Positions 1 through 7,138 of a stretch of 55,337 nt of DNA are shown here, piece after piece. A program made the position numbers and the translations under genes. The notes under the pieces are model-generated. The model did not search any database, was not told the DNA's origin, and saw nothing but the letters and a program-made list of their open reading frames with translations. This DNA comes from an uncultured Coriobacteriaceae bacterium (lineage in GTDB: Bacteria; Actinomycetota; Coriobacteriia; Coriobacteriales; Eggerthellaceae), in assembly GCA_902779135.1 (NCBI GenBank), contig CACZAR010000015.1:1-55337 (forward strand), written 5' to 3'. Each line of letters begins with the position of its first letter. Positions within the stretch are counted from its first letter, which is position 1.

Positions 1-1
1 G

Positions 2-34
2 GCCATCGAGGAGAGGCTCGGTAAGGCGGCGTGA
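2..34 (+). CDS. possible 3' end of a CDS cut by the window edge
   Basis: Ten open codons run from the window edge to a TGA stop in a frame with ordinary codon use for this genome (residues AIEERLGKAA). Too little is left to assign a family, and the reading frame is only inferred from codon use. It could equally be non-coding. Confidence 0.3.
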   Translation, partial: AIEERLGKAA

Positions 35-71
35 CGCGCATGGTGTAGAATGCAACCGGTTCCGGGTGATG

Positions 72-116
72 CTGCGTTCGCTCGGGCGGGCTGAAGCCCG
101 CGCCTCGCAAACGCAG
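72..116. repeat. imperfect stem-loop
   Basis: The arms CTGCGTT and AACGCAG enclose an inner GCGGGC-TGAA-GCCCGC hairpin; the middle part of the stem also pairs imperfectly. There is no T-run on the plus-strand side, so it is not a standard intrinsic terminator. It may be a structured RNA or the transcript end of the gene cut at the window edge. Confidence 0.45.
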
Positions 117-160
117 TCGTGACACCAACAATCGGCACACTACCGCTTCTTGGCAGACCG

Positions 161-311
161 CGCTAGGTTTCCCGGGGTTGAGAACGCTTTTTCGTCGTAA
201 TGCGCAACAATGACAAAAGCATTTTTGCAAAACACCAGTTCACAGAGCTGAGAAAGGGAAGCACTCCGAAGCCGATTGGCGAAACTGTTCCCAACCCCGG
301 GAAACCTAGCG
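161..311. repeat. 25-bp inverted repeat flanking about 100 bases
   Basis: Bases 161-185 and 287-311 are reverse complements with one mismatch (core CTAGGTTTCCCGGGGTTG). The enclosed 101 bases are AT-richer than the surroundings and carry no gene. A degenerate copy of the arm (GGGGTTGGGAGC) follows near 340. This could be a small non-autonomous mobile element or a large RNA hairpin. No target-site duplication was identified. Confidence 0.55.
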
Positions 312-670
312 TGCGCTCTCTCGCTTGCTGCAAATTGGGGGGTTGGGAGCAGGTTTTCTCAGTTTTCTGTTGCAAATGCGAGGTTAGGAACAAATTACTC
401 GGACGCCGTTGAGAAAAGAGAGTCTGGAAACAGGGCATCCAGCTCACTGCAGCGATCATCTGTGGTCTTCGCATCAAATAGTTAGGAGTTAAAGGGTGTT
501 TTTTGCTCTTTAAGCCTTATGCCATCCTGGTTCGTGCCCGCATAAGCCATCTTTTCAAACTGAGTTGCCATAACGATAGGTTTACTATTTCTTTCCGAAA
601 AACTGAGACATGCTTTTCTACTGTGCGTACAAGCTATAGTTGCAAAATCGCTAAACAGAAGGAGGCTCTC

Positions 671-865
671 ATGGCTGAAGACATCAAGAAGAGCGAAATT
701 GAGGATGCAGCTTTGGAAACTGTCGCAGGTGGATGGGGTTCCGACGCGGACGCCGTGTGCCCGAAGTGCAAGAGCACGAAGGTTCACCTGTACTACGAGC
801 ATGACGAGCGCGCAGTCATGAAGTGCGATGCGTGTGGCAACCAGTTCGTCATCGGCGAGGACTAA
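671..865 (+). CDS. small peptide with double-glycine leader and zinc-ribbon-like core
   Basis: A 64-residue protein starting at the ATG just after a strong AAGGAGG site (656-664); a longer open frame from 503 lacks this signal. Residues 1-21 are acidic and helical and end in ALETVAGG, the pattern of double-glycine leader peptides that are cut by C39-type peptidase/ABC exporters (Nif11- or bacteriocin-like leaders). The remaining 43 residues contain CPKC and, 19 residues later, CDAC, a four-cysteine zinc-ribbon-like arrangement. No exporter, peptidase or modification enzyme lies next to it. It could be a secreted metal-binding peptide, a RiPP precursor, or an intracellular zinc-ribbon protein whose leader resemblance is accidental. 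The CDS is certain enough; the function is inferred. Confidence 0.75.
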   Translation: MAEDIKKSEIEDAALETVAGGWGSDADAVCPKCKSTKVHLYYEHDERAVMKCDACGNQFVIGED

Positions 866-892
866 AACCTGGCATTCATGGCTTTCGATGAG

Positions 893-923
893 CTGGGGTG
901 GGAGCTTTCCGCGACCGCCCCAG
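893..923 (+). terminator. possible terminator after the small peptide gene
   Basis: A nine-pair stem (CTGGGGTGG with CCGCCCCAG, one G-T pair) encloses a 13-base loop. It is followed by TACTATTTCTAT, which is T-rich but interrupted. It lies 28 bases after the stop codon of the peptide gene. Confidence 0.4.
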
Positions 924-1003
924 TACTATTTCTATATCCCCCAGGGTGTCCTAAGCGCACGTCTTGCGCCGTCGATGACGCGGAGCTTAGGGCTCTGAAG
1001 CGG

Positions 1004-1765
1004 TTACTTTTTCAAGAAGAAATCAGGGCTCATTTCCTGCCAGGCGTCCATGCGCCGGCGCATTTCCGCCTTGCTCTCCTCGTCTTCCTGCAGCGCGAGG
1101 AGCTTCCAGTCCATTTGGCCGAGCGCTTCGACAACTTCGGAGAGCTTGGCATAGGGGATGGAGATGACGAAGCGACCGGCGGGGTAGATTTTGCGGCGGC
1201 TCATGCCGTGGCCCATGCCGGATATGACGTAGTTCACCTTGCCGGTGACATAGGGGTAGCCGAACAGCCACGCGCAGGACAGAACGGGTGAGGAGGTGCT
1301 CTGCCAAAGGTCGCCTGAAATGTAACTCGTGGCACGCATGATGATGTTCGCTTGCTCGATGTCGGCGACGCAGAGCAAGATGTCGGGTTCGAAGTCGCAC
1401 AGGTGAAGCGGGCAGAACACGACGAAGTTCACTGCGCCCGGCGTGAGCGTCTTGATTTCGTGATACAGGCGCGCATTGGGCGCCTGGGTTCTGAACACTC
1501 CGAAATCGACACCTGCTTGACCACTTGCAGCCAGGGGAGGCTTGTCGATCTGGCCCATGATCATCCTGCCGAAGCAGTTGTCGTCGTCTTTGGTGGTGAA
1601 GAACGCACGGTCTTCCACAGCAGCCTTTTTTGCAAACTCGCAGAACGAAAGAACCTCGTCGATGTGTTCGACGCCTTCGGGTTGGCTGTAGCAATACTTG
1701 ATGGCGATGGGTTGAAATTCGCAATTCAAGCGGGAGAACAAGTCCTTTGCCTTCTGGGTAAGCAT
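1004..1765 (-). CDS. DUF169-family protein
   Basis: 253 residues, similar in layout to the DUF169 (COG2043) family of unknown function common in anaerobes and archaea. The family's features are seen: an N-terminal LTQKAKDLF-type helix, a CFGRMIMG segment near residue 70, several conserved cysteines (CPLHLCDF, LLCVAD), and a glycine-rich GMGHGMSRRK stretch near residue 190. The start was set at 1765 because a GAAGGAG ribosome-binding site sits just upstream of it; the open frame extends 16 codons further without such a signal. It is transcribed divergently from the MmgE/PrpD gene. DUF169 proteins have sometimes been linked to metal or corrinoid chemistry, but nothing here proves a role. Confidence 0.75.
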   Translation of the reverse strand: MLTQKAKDLFSRLNCEFQPIAIKYCYSQPEGVEHIDEVLSFCEFAKKAAVEDRAFFTTKDDDNCFGRMIMGQIDKPPLAASGQAGVDFGVFRTQAPNARLYHEIKTLTPGAVNFVVFCPLHLCDFEPDILLCVADIEQANIIMRATSYISGDLWQSTSSPVLSCAWLFGYPYVTGKVNYVISGMGHGMSRRKIYPAGRFVISIPYAKLSEVVEALGQMDWKLLALQEDEESKAEMRRRMDAWQEMSPDFFLKK

Positions 1766-1935
1766 GTCGGCTCCTTCAGGTTCGATTTGGCATCCAGTGC
1801 AATGGTATCGCAATGCAATTACGCCCAGGAAGGTCGTTTCCTTAAGCTTCTGATGCAGGTCGTAATTGGAACAGCTCGCGCTTGTTCTACAATTCTAAAA
1901 AGCAAGGTCTGATTGGAAACGAGGTGCAATTCATC

Positions 1936-3303
1936 ATGAACGTGACGAGGGAATACTCGAAGTTCGCCATCAACACGCATTTCGACGATTTGCCCGAAGA
2001 GGCAATCGAGAGATTCAAGATTCGTTTGCTTGACTCGATTGGCGTTATCGCCGCCAGCATGCATGCCGGTGGTATCGACGAGTGTGTCGACTTGTTCGGC
2101 GGCATCGGCGGCGCCGAAGAGGCGACGATCCTGTTCCATGGGGTCCGCCTTCCCGCAGACAAAGCCTCGCTCGTGAACAGCATGATGGCACGCTCGTTCG
2201 ATTACGAACCGGTTGGCGGGGAATTCGTCGACGGTACTGCGGGTGCGGCTCACATCAGCGGCAGCTCGATTCCCTGCATGCTGGCAATGGGCGAGCTGGT
2301 TCACGCATCGGGCAAGGATGCCATTGCCGCCACTGTACTCGGTGACGATCTGGCAACCCGCCTTCAGCAAGGTACCGGGTTTGCGTTCGACAAGGGCTGG
2401 GACAACACGGGCACGTTCAACGGTTTGGGTTGCACGGTGCTTGCCGCCAAATTGCTGGGGCTCAACGAAGAGCAGTGCGTAAATGCCCTTGGCATCGATA
2501 TCAACACCATTGGCTCGACGATGGACGGTGTCATCGACGGCGTGCTGGCCTTCAAGCTGCCCCACGGCTTGTCGGGAATGAACGCAATCATGTCTGCGCG
2601 CATGGCGCAGCGCGGTTTCACAGGCACGAAAGACGCCCTGTGCGGCCTGCACGGCTACTTCGACCTCTTCGGAAACGAGAACAGCGACCCGTCGACGGTT
2701 CTCAGCAATCTGGGTAAACGCTTCTACACTGATAGCGAGATCAAGCCGTGGCCGTCATGTCGCATCACGCATGCGCCCATCCAGGCTGTGCTCGAGTTGA
2801 AGCGGGAGCATGGGTTCAGCGCGGATGACGTCGAGCGCATCACGGTGACGCTCCAACAGGGAAACGGCAGCCTCGTCGACTTCCCGTACGTGCCTGGGCT
2901 CGAGATTCCGAACTTCAACTTGCGATTCCTGCTCGCGTTGGCGCTTTCGAAGGGTGCAGTTGTGCCCAGATATTTCGAGGACGAATACCAAAACGATCCC
3001 GAAATCGTGCGCATCGCCACGAAGCTCGTCGATGTCGCGTACAGCGCCGACTTGAAGAACCTGTTCTCGGCAGAGGTGAAGCTCGATCTTGCTGATGGCC
3101 GATCGGTGTCCACGTTCGTGCCGCAACCGAAGGGCAACATGGCGTTCGACCCGCTCACGCATGACGAACTCATGCAGAAGTACTACACGAACATGGAGTA
3201 CAGCGGTGTGGTTTCGCGCGAGCGTGCGGATGAGATTGCGGACGCGGTCGAGCGTTTCGAGGAAATCGAGGACATCAACGACTTCGTCGCTTTGATGCGC
3301 TAG
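1936..3303 (+). CDS. MmgE/PrpD family protein (2-methylcitrate dehydratase-like)
   Basis: 455 residues, full length for the MmgE/PrpD fold, which includes 2-methylcitrate dehydratase, cis-aconitate decarboxylase and iminodisuccinate epimerase. Recognisable parts are the N-terminal helical block with LLDSIGVIAA, the AHISGSSIP segment, the FNGLGCTVLAAKLLGL segment, and the C-terminal domain beginning at about residue 275 (KPWPSCRITHAPIQA). The start at 1936 is preceded by an ACGAGG site; the longer frame from 1882 has no signal. No citrate-synthase or lyase genes of a methylcitrate cycle are nearby, so the substrate cannot be assigned. A terminator follows. The gene may share a divergent control region with the DUF169 gene. 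Confidence 0.85.
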   Translation: MNVTREYSKFAINTHFDDLPEEAIERFKIRLLDSIGVIAASMHAGGIDECVDLFGGIGGAEEATILFHGVRLPADKASLVNSMMARSFDYEPVGGEFVDGTAGAAHISGSSIPCMLAMGELVHASGKDAIAATVLGDDLATRLQQGTGFAFDKGWDNTGTFNGLGCTVLAAKLLGLNEEQCVNALGIDINTIGSTMDGVIDGVLAFKLPHGLSGMNAIMSARMAQRGFTGTKDALCGLHGYFDLFGNENSDPSTVLSNLGKRFYTDSEIKPWPSCRITHAPIQAVLELKREHGFSADDVERITVTLQQGNGSLVDFPYVPGLEIPNFNLRFLLALALSKGAVVPRYFEDEYQNDPEIVRIATKLVDVAYSADLKNLFSAEVKLDLADGRSVSTFVPQPKGNMAFDPLTHDELMQKYYTNMEYSGVVSRERADEIADAVERFEEIEDINDFVALMR

Positions 3304-3374
3304 CGCAAGAACGGCATAAATGGGTATGCAAAAGTGGTACACCGCTCCCAGGGAGCAATGTGCCAAACTGCTTT

Positions 3375-3412
3375 AACGGCATGTCGCTTTCAAGAGGCGG
3401 CATGCCGTTTTT
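3375..3412 (+). terminator. intrinsic terminator after the MmgE/PrpD gene
   Basis: AACGGCATG pairs with CATGCCGTT across a loop that pairs partly, followed by a run of five T. It lies about 70 bases after the stop codon. Confidence 0.75.
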
Positions 3413-3456
3413 CCTTGTCAAGCTTTTGAGATGGTCCACATGCCAAACGTCGCTTC

Positions 3457-3465
3457 TGCTACCAT
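3457..3465 (+). promoter_or_regulatory. possible extended -10 promoter of typA
   Basis: TGCTACCAT matches an extended -10 element (TGN before TANNNT) 40 bases before the typA start. No good -35 box is visible at the usual distance. Confidence 0.35.
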
Positions 3466-3505
3466 ATGCCGTTGGCATTCGAATCTAAACCACAGGAGCA
3501 CCTGC

Positions 3506-5320
3506 ATGAAGCAAGAAAATATCCGCAACGTCGCAATCATCGCGCACGTCGACCACGGCAAGACAACCATCGTCGACCGCCTGCTATACACAGCGGGCGT
3601 GTTCCGCGAGAACCAGCAGGTCGCTGAACGTGTCCTGGACAGCAACGACCAGGAGCGCGAGCGCGGCATCACCATTCTGTCGAAGAACGTCTCGATTACG
3701 TACAAGGACGTCAAGATCAACGTCATCGACACGCCAGGCCATGCCGATTTCGGTGGTGAGGTTGAGCGCGTGCTCAACATGGCCGACGGGGCGCTGCTCA
3801 TCGTCGACGCATTCGAGGGCCCCATGCCGCAGACGCGTTTCGTGTTGCGCCACGCGCTGGCCACGGGCATGCGCATCGTGGTTGTCGTGAACAAGATCGA
3901 CCGCCCGGGAGCACGTCCGCACGAAGTGGTCGACGAGGTGTTCGACCTCATGTGCGAGCTCGAGGCCAGCGACGAGCAGCTCGATTTCCCCGTTGTCTTC
4001 ACCAGCGCCATGGCAGGTTATGCGCGCTTCGAGCCCGAGGATTCCAATATGAACATGATCCCGCTGCTCGAGACGATTTTGAAAGAGGTGCCTGCGCCCG
4101 AATGCCAGCCCGACGGTCCTATCGCCTTGCAGATTTGCACCGTCGACCACTCGAGCTTCGTTGGACGCATTGGCGTGGGGCGCCTGCACTCCGGCACCAT
4201 CCACAAAGGCGAGCAGGTGCTCGTCGTGAAGAACGACGGCACGCGCTACAACACCACGATCAAGCAGGTGTTCGAGTTCAGGGAGCTCGGCAAGAAGGAG
4301 CAGAAGGAAGTCTACGCTGGTGACATCGTGGCAGTTGTTGGTGTCGACGATGCCGACATCGGTGACATGGTTACGAGCCGCGATCATCCGGTGGTGCTCG
4401 ACCCCATCGAGGTCGAGCAGCCCACCATGGCGGTTGTATTCGAGGCTTCGAACAGCCCGCTCGTCGGTCGCGAGGGCGAAATCGTCGGATCGCGACAGCT
4501 CAAGGAGCGCCTCATGCGCGAAGCTGAGTCGAACATCTCGATGCGCATCACCGAGATTCCCGAGACGACAGGCGTCGAAGTGGCCGGTCGCGGCGTGCTG
4601 CATCTGTCCGTGCTCATGGAGACGATGCGTCGTGAGGGTTTCGAGTTCCAGGTTGGGCGCCCACAGGTCGTCATCAAGACCGATGAAGCCGGCAACAAGT
4701 TCGAGCCGATCGAGGAGGCGACCGTCGACGTGCCCAGCGAATATGCGGGCAAGGCGATCGAGGTCTTCGGCAATGCCGGCGGCGAGATGACCGACATGTA
4801 CCAGCGAGGCGACGATACGCACCTTGTGTTCAAGATTCCGACGCGCGGGACGATGGGCTTGCGCACGCGTCTGCTCAACGTGACGCGCGGCGAAGCGACG
4901 ATGTTCCATCATTTCAGCGAGTACGGCCCCTACCGTGGTGAGATGGCCCATCGCAAGAACGGCATGATGATCAGCATGTCGACCGGCAAGTCGGTTGCTT
5001 ATGCGCTCGACACGCTGCAGGAGCGCGGCCGACTGTTCGTTGGCCCCGGCGAGGACTGCTACGAAGGCATGATCGTGGGCGAGTCCGCCAAGGAAGGCGA
5101 CATGACCGTCAACGTCGAAAAGTCGAAACAGCTGGGCAACCAGCGTTCGAGCAACGCCGACAAGGCCATTCAGCTCACGCCCCCGATTAGGTTCACGCTT
5201 GAGGAGGCGCTCGAGTTCATCGAGGACGACGAGCTTGTGGAGGTCACTCCGAAGTCGATTCGCCTGCGCAAGCGGCTGCTGTCTGCCGTCGATCGCAAGA
5301 AGGCGGCAGCGGGGAAGTAG
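3506..5320 (+). CDS. typA: ribosome-associated GTPase TypA/BipA
   Basis: 604 residues, normal length for BipA/TypA, a translational GTPase that binds the ribosome and supports 50S assembly and stress or cold adaptation. The GTPase domain shows G1 HVDHGKTT (residues 14-21), the G2 region RGIT, G3 DTPGH, and G4 NKID. It is followed by the EF-G-like domains II, III and V and the BipA-specific C-terminal domain (from about residue 480, SMSTGKSVAYAL). The start at 3506 follows CAGGAGC; the frame is open 25 codons further upstream without a start signal. It is a single-gene unit between two terminators. Confidence 0.97.
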   Translation: MKQENIRNVAIIAHVDHGKTTIVDRLLYTAGVFRENQQVAERVLDSNDQERERGITILSKNVSITYKDVKINVIDTPGHADFGGEVERVLNMADGALLIVDAFEGPMPQTRFVLRHALATGMRIVVVVNKIDRPGARPHEVVDEVFDLMCELEASDEQLDFPVVFTSAMAGYARFEPEDSNMNMIPLLETILKEVPAPECQPDGPIALQICTVDHSSFVGRIGVGRLHSGTIHKGEQVLVVKNDGTRYNTTIKQVFEFRELGKKEQKEVYAGDIVAVVGVDDADIGDMVTSRDHPVVLDPIEVEQPTMAVVFEASNSPLVGREGEIVGSRQLKERLMREAESNISMRITEIPETTGVEVAGRGVLHLSVLMETMRREGFEFQVGRPQVVIKTDEAGNKFEPIEEATVDVPSEYAGKAIEVFGNAGGEMTDMYQRGDDTHLVFKIPTRGTMGLRTRLLNVTRGEATMFHHFSEYGPYRGEMAHRKNGMMISMSTGKSVAYALDTLQERGRLFVGPGEDCYEGMIVGESAKEGDMTVNVEKSKQLGNQRSSNADKAIQLTPPIRFTLEEALEFIEDDELVEVTPKSIRLRKRLLSAVDRKKAAAGK

Positions 5321-5347
5321 CGTTCGCAGCGCATAACCGATGGTTTC

Positions 5348-5384
5348 AAAACGGGTTGGGCGTTACCAACCCGTTTTGTTTTGT
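5348..5384 (+). terminator. intrinsic terminator of typA
   Basis: A perfect 12-pair stem (AAAACGGGTTGG with its complement) around a GCGTTA loop is followed by GTTTTGT. Confidence 0.9.
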
Positions 5385-5488
5385 GCCTTCGTGAAGTCAA
5401 AATGTCCATATTGTGCACCGCGATGCGTCGAAAAATGCGTGTGCGAAAATGTGCGAAGTCATTCAACAATTACAGTAGGAGAACAGTC

Positions 5489-6712
5489 ATGAAAATGTCG
5501 AAGCTCTTGAAATCCATGATTACGGTCGGCATCGCAGCCGTTTTTGCAGCCAGCTTGGCGGCCTGTTCGGGCTCTTCGTCCAATTCTGGTGCTGCGGCAG
5601 CGACGGTGAACGGTGTATCGATTCCCGAATCCGATATCACCAAAACCATCGAGAGCGTCCGTACTCAGTCTGGGCTTGATACCGAAGAGGCCTGGGGCCA
5701 GTTCCTCGTTTCCAACAAAATGACGCCCGAGAGCGTTCGCGAGCAGATCATCGATTCCTATGTCAATCAGGAACTCATCAAGTCCGGTGCAGCTGAGCTT
5801 GGCGTTTCCGTTGATAGCTCCGAGGTCGACACGTACGTCGATTCCATGAAGGCGAACTTCGGAGATGACGACGCATGGAAGGAAGCCCTCCAGCAGGCTG
5901 GTTTCACCGAGGAATCCTACCGTGAGAGCATCGAGACTTCTCTCCTTCAGCAAAAGATCAGCGCACACTTCGAGGAAAGCGCCGAAGTGACTGATGCGGA
6001 TGTTCTCGAGTCCGCCAAGATGTATGCATCGTATTACGACGGCGCAAAGCGTTCGTCGCATATTCTGTTCGACGCTGGTGACGAGGCAACTGCCGCTGAC
6101 GTTCTCGAGAAGATTAAATCTGGCGAATTGGATTTCGCCGATGCCGCCAAACAGTACTCGAAGGACAGTTCCGCTGAAAAAGGTGGAGATGTGGGCTGGG
6201 ATCGCATGACGACGTTCGTGACCGAGTACCAGGACGCGCTTGACGGCCTTGAGGTCGACCAAGTCAGTGATCTTGTCACTTCGCAATACGGCATCCACAT
6301 CATCAAGTGCACCGAGGTGTTCACCGCACCTGCAGAGCTGACGAGCCTCGATCAGCTGCCGGCCGATTTCCAGGAGACTTTCAAGTCCATGGCTGCTTCC
6401 ACCAAGGCAAGCACCGCTTATCAGGAGTGGCTCGAGAAGCTCAAGGAATCCGCTGACATCCAGATCAACGACATGCCTTCCGACGCGCCGTACAACATCG
6501 ACTTGACGAAGTATCAGCAAGCTGCTGAATCGGCGAGCGCTGCATCGGCAAGCGCGGAATCTGCCAACACCGAGAGCGCAAGTGCTGAATCCGCCAGCGC
6601 TGAGAGCGCAAGCGCAGAGTCTGCTAGCGCCGAGGCCGCTAGTGCAGAGAGCGCGAGTGCTGAATCTGCAAGTGCGTCGAGCGCAAGCGCGGAAAGCTCC
6701 TCTGGCAACTAG
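5489..6712 (+). CDS. PrsA/SurA-like peptidyl-prolyl isomerase lipoprotein
   Basis: 407 residues. The N terminus is a lipoprotein signal (charged MKMSKLLKS, hydrophobic stretch, lipobox LAAC), so the mature protein is membrane-anchored outside the cell. It then has a SurA-like N-terminal chaperone region (residues about 45-190) and a parvulin PpiC domain (about 200-300; KRSSHILF, FADAAKQYSKD, GGDVGWD, YGIHIIK). The family folds exported proteins. The last 60 or so residues are a low-complexity Ser-Ala-Glu tail encoded by a DNA repeat. The start at 5489 was chosen because the signal peptide begins there and AGGAG precedes it. It forms a single-gene unit with its own terminator. Confidence 0.92.
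   Translation: MKMSKLLKSMITVGIAAVFAASLAACSGSSSNSGAAAATVNGVSIPESDITKTIESVRTQSGLDTEEAWGQFLVSNKMTPESVREQIIDSYVNQELIKSGAAELGVSVDSSEVDTYVDSMKANFGDDDAWKEALQQAGFTEESYRESIETSLLQQKISAHFEESAEVTDADVLESAKMYASYYDGAKRSSHILFDAGDEATAADVLEKIKSGELDFADAAKQYSKDSSAEKGGDVGWDRMTTFVTEYQDALDGLEVDQVSDLVTSQYGIHIIKCTEVFTAPAELTSLDQLPADFQETFKSMAASTKASTAYQEWLEKLKESADIQINDMPSDAPYNIDLTKYQQAAESASAASASAESANTESASAESASAESASAESASAEAASAESASAESASASSASAESSSGN
6530..6707 (+). repeat. degenerate AGCGCNAGTGCNGAA tandem repeat coding a Ser-Ala-Glu tail
   Basis: The 3' end of the foldase gene is built of repeated 6- to 15-base units encoding SAS, SAE and AES blocks. Third codon positions vary between copies, so the repeat is conserved at protein level rather than a recent DNA duplication. 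The length could vary between strains. Confidence 0.8.
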
Positions 6713-6739
6713 CCAATCGTTCAACAAACGATGTTGCGA

Positions 6740-6769
6740 GGCGCTGCGATTTATCGCAGCGCCTTTTTT
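6740..6769 (+). terminator. intrinsic terminator of the PrsA-like gene
   Basis: A perfect ten-pair stem (GGCGCTGCGA with its complement), loop TTTA, then six T. Confidence 0.92.
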
Positions 6770-6785
6770 GTCTGCCCCAGAAACG

Positions 6786-6807
6786 AAAAACGCCCCGTGT
6801 CGGGGCG
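6786..6807 (-). terminator. terminator of the tRNA-Ser pair
   Basis: Read on the minus strand: CGCCCCG, loop ACA, CGGGGCG, then TTTTT. It lies 10 bases after the 3' end of the CGA tRNA-Ser. Confidence 0.85.
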
Positions 6808-6817
6808 TGAACTCTCG

Positions 6818-6910
6818 TGGCGGAGAGGCAGGGATTCGAACCCTGGTTACCGGGTTCACCGGTAAAACGGTTTTCGAGACCGCCGCATTCAACCGCTCTG
6901 CCACCTCTCC
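6818..6910 (-). tRNA. tRNA-Ser (anticodon CGA)
   Basis: A class II tRNA with a seven-pair acceptor stem (GGAGAGG with CCTCTCC), discriminator G, encoded CCA, GGTTCGAATCC T-arm, a long variable arm and the anticodon loop CTCGAAA. It reads UCG codons. Confidence 0.95.
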
Positions 6911-6926
6911 GCAAGGTGGCTAAAAG

Positions 6927-7018
6927 TGGCGGAGAGACGGGGATTTGAACCCCGGATACCCTTTTGAGGTATACACGATTTCCAATCGTGCTCCTTCGGC
7001 CAGCTCGGACATCTCTCC
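6927..7018 (-). tRNA. tRNA-Ser (anticodon GGA)
   Basis: A class II tRNA with acceptor GGAGAGA paired to TCTCTCC, discriminator G, encoded CCA, GGTTCAAATCC T-arm, long variable arm and anticodon loop TTGGAAA. It reads UCC and UCU codons. It is 16 bases upstream of the second tRNA-Ser and is probably cotranscribed with it. Confidence 0.95.
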
Positions 7019-7058
7019 GCTTCCGTAGCCTCGCGCCATTCTGGTGACGCAGCGCTTA

Positions 7059-7088
7059 AGTATACACGAAGCGCGAAAACCGCGGCAA
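7059..7088 (-). promoter_or_regulatory. promoter of the tRNA-Ser pair
   Basis: On the minus strand TTGCCG and TATACT are separated by 18 bases. The -10 box lies 41 bases before the tRNA 5' end. Confidence 0.6.
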
Positions 7089-7138
7089 GTCTTTTCAATT
7101 ACTCCACGATGCGTTGTTGACGGGACTGCTCAAACGCG

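Larger units (their letters stand above)
35..670. other. gene-poor region upstream of the small GG-leader peptide
   Basis: About 640 bases hold no convincing gene. Several short open frames overlap each other, none has a good ribosome-binding site or recognisable protein content. The region contains a hairpin (72-116) and a 25-bp inverted repeat (arms 161-185 and 287-311). It is more AT-rich after about 480. A TATAGT hexamer at 635-640 is a possible -10 box for the gene starting at 671, but no matching -35 box is obvious. Confidence 0.5.

Noticed and set aside
200-485. Two overlapping plus-strand open frames of about 70 codons
   Set aside because: No ribosome-binding site or domain, and they run across the inverted repeat. 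They are probably chance frames.
6582-6923. A plus-strand frame across the tRNA-Ser genes
   Set aside because: It covers a terminator and structural RNA; not a gene.
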